Assembly: GCA_002343775.1 (NCBI GenBank) | Contig: DDSH01000013.1 | Span: 1-64,000, forward strand | DNA length: 64,000 bases | Reading direction: 5' to 3' | Source: Anaerolineales bacterium UBA2395 | GTDB lineage: Bacteria > Chloroflexota > Anaerolineae > Anaerolineales > Villigracilaceae | Part shown: positions 62,931 through 64,000 of the stretch, piece by piece | How positions within the stretch are numbered: position 1 is the first letter of the stretch | How the letters are laid out: each line of letters starts with the position of its first letter | The notes under the pieces: generated by a model | Told to the model about the DNA's origin: nothing | The model's database searches: none | Seen by the model: only the letters and a program-made list of their open reading frames with translations | Program-made: the position numbers and the translations under genes

Positions 62931-64000
62931 ATGACCGTACGACTGGGTGATGTAACCTTCTCTGATTGGATCAGCCTAAAATTTGAAGGCGGCTATACTG
63001 ATACCTTCATATTCGATATTGACGCCTTGAATGGATTGCCACCATTTGACTTTCATCCCCTCTTGCAGCGCCTGGTTGCCGAGTTGGATAAAAAAAGACC
63101 CGGTGCGTCTCTTTGGATCCGTGTGACATCTCCTGGGGAATGGTATCTGATGGAGGTCAAACGATCCATGACAGCCGGGTTTTCCATTCCATATGTTGTC
63201 ACTTCAAAAGACAAGACACCGGATTATCGCAGTTTCTCTTTTGGTCCAAGATTATTTTCTTCTTCACTCCATCATCCTCCCAAGGTGGATGATGAGATCT
63301 CCAGTTTTTCTCGTGAAGAGTTGAAATGTCTCCAGGTTTTGACCAGAAACCGGAAAGGGATTGAGGAGGAGATCGCTTCCTTGACAGGTCTTCCTGAATC
63401 AATGACCTATGATGTTTTGCAAAGGCTTCAAAAGAGCAAAATGGTGGTATTCAAACTTGGCGGGCAGTTCCAAAAAGACAAGTCAAAGCCAAAGAAAATG
63501 GATCCGTACTGGATGTGGCATCCAACCCGTAAAGGAGTATCCGTTGCTTTACGCAGTTGGGGGGCATCAAATGGAGTAGATTTTAGCGGCGTGAAGGAAT
63601 TGAACCCGCACTTAATTGGGACATCACATAGGACGAATTCCCGCAGGTGGCCGGCATGGTTACGATCCGCCTACCCACAAGTTGAAATATGGACGGGATG
63701 GACTGAAGTGCAACTTCCTGAAACGGCAGTGCGCCCTGATGCACTTGCCTGGGGTCGGATTCAGGGTTTCGAGACATTGTTCTGGCTGGAACTTGGAGAT
63801 GGACATAAAAAAAGAAAAGATATAGAAAGAATAACCAGAATACGGCTGGCATCCGCACTAGAATTCTGCCAGCAGACAGGCGTCCGCCTTGTGTACGCCC
63901 AGGTAAGCCCAAAATGGGTACAGAAGGCGGCCGGTATGGCGCTCGGTCCCTTGCCACCGGATATGGCGGCGGTGATGGCAAATATACGCAGATTTGGGAA
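62931..64000 (+). CDS. Replication-relaxation-like protein (3' partial)
   Basis: Open frame from ATG 62931 to the window end without a stop, over 356 residues. A middle winged helix (LKCLQVLTRNRKGIEEEIAS then TGLPESMTYDVLQRLQKSKM) and a C-terminal part with RPDALAWGRIQGFETLFWLE and GDGHKKRKDIERI, which resembles the Replic_Relax family of plasmid and ICE proteins. Its presence suggests a mobile or formerly mobile unit continuing past the window. Confidence 0.65.
   Translation, partial: MTVRLGDVTFSDWISLKFEGGYTDTFIFDIDALNGLPPFDFHPLLQRLVAELDKKRPGASLWIRVTSPGEWYLMEVKRSMTAGFSIPYVVTSKDKTPDYRSFSFGPRLFSSSLHHPPKVDDEISSFSREELKCLQVLTRNRKGIEEEIASLTGLPESMTYDVLQRLQKSKMVVFKLGGQFQKDKSKPKKMDPYWMWHPTRKGVSVALRSWGASNGVDFSGVKELNPHLIGTSHRTNSRRWPAWLRSAYPQVEIWTGWTEVQLPETAVRPDALAWGRIQGFETLFWLELGDGHKKRKDIERITRIRLASALEFCQQTGVRLVYAQVSPKWVQKAAGMALGPLPPDMAAVMANIRRFG

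Noticed and set aside
1..64000. tRNA, rRNA, CRISPR arrays, complete insertion sequences
   Set aside because: No cloverleaf, rRNA-like segment, regular spacer-repeat pattern or transposase gene was seen by eye; a computed scan could still find small RNAs.

Overview
The window looks like chromosomal DNA of a Chloroflexota bacterium, most likely class Anaerolineae. This is inferred from gene content and protein style: Tat-exported L,D-transpeptidases, C39-peptidase/TPR proteins, an LCP protein next to Tad genes, DUF4097, DUF305, DUF3105 and DUF2085 proteins, and PlsY. No rRNA, tRNA, CRISPR array or complete insertion sequence was seen.

Layout. (1) 1-2126: end of a Tad/type II secretion F-type gene and an LCP protein. 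(2) 2219-5613: a metal operon (multicopper oxidase, ZIP transporter, DtxR-type regulator, cupredoxin lipoprotein) with a DtxR-like operator at its promoter. (3) 5614-11476: a strong RNA-type hairpin, a small secreted ORF broken by a stop codon, PlsY, a LysM/M23 endopeptidase, a DUF4097 protein and a C39/TPR protein. (4) 11589-27193, all on the minus strand: an envelope and redox block with three Tat L,D-transpeptidases, a second C39/TPR gene broken by TGA, DsbA-like, CcdA, two rhodaneses (one a probable selenoprotein), a PpiC foldase, HflK, HflC, an unusual CDF-SPFH fusion, a YHS protein and an HtrA protease. (5) 27411-41196, minus strand: two two-component systems, copper-delivery and cytochrome-oxidase assembly proteins (PCuAC, SCO, DUF305, DUF3105), a ZIP protein, two isoprenylcysteine-methyltransferase-like proteins, a P1B ATPase with a CzrA/SmtB-type ArsR regulator, and three Met-rich proteins. 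(6) 41286-48159, plus strand: a CmtR-type Cd/Pb cassette (cmtR-like, lspA, two methyltransferases with remnants of a third gene, a PaaK-like ligase, a P1B ATPase, DUF2085). (7) 48362-64000: a Tad-pilus / type IV secretion-like hybrid cluster (Flp pilin, TadE/TadG-like proteins, two A24 peptidases, VirB6-, VirB3- and TadB-like proteins, a DnaB-like ATPase, an M23 hydrolase, and a replication-relaxation-like protein running off the end). It is interrupted by a minus-strand cassette (LuxR regulator, RecA-like protein without Walker A, small helical protein, PolB-family protein with a broken motif C).

How the parts may fit. Regions 2, 5 and 6 together form a metal-handling island for Mn/Fe/Zn-type ions, Cu, Zn/Co and Cd/Pb, with three visible palindromic operators matched to regulators whose ligand residues are recognisable. 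Region 4 combines peptidoglycan crosslinking with thiol/selenol redox chemistry and membrane-protease control. The most unusual items are the PolB/RecA-like cassette with a GAAC-N4-GTTC (LexA-like) palindrome placed exactly between -35 and -10, the rhodanese with an in-frame TGA at the CxC position followed by a SECIS-like hairpin, and the CDF transporter domain fused to an HflK-type SPFH domain.
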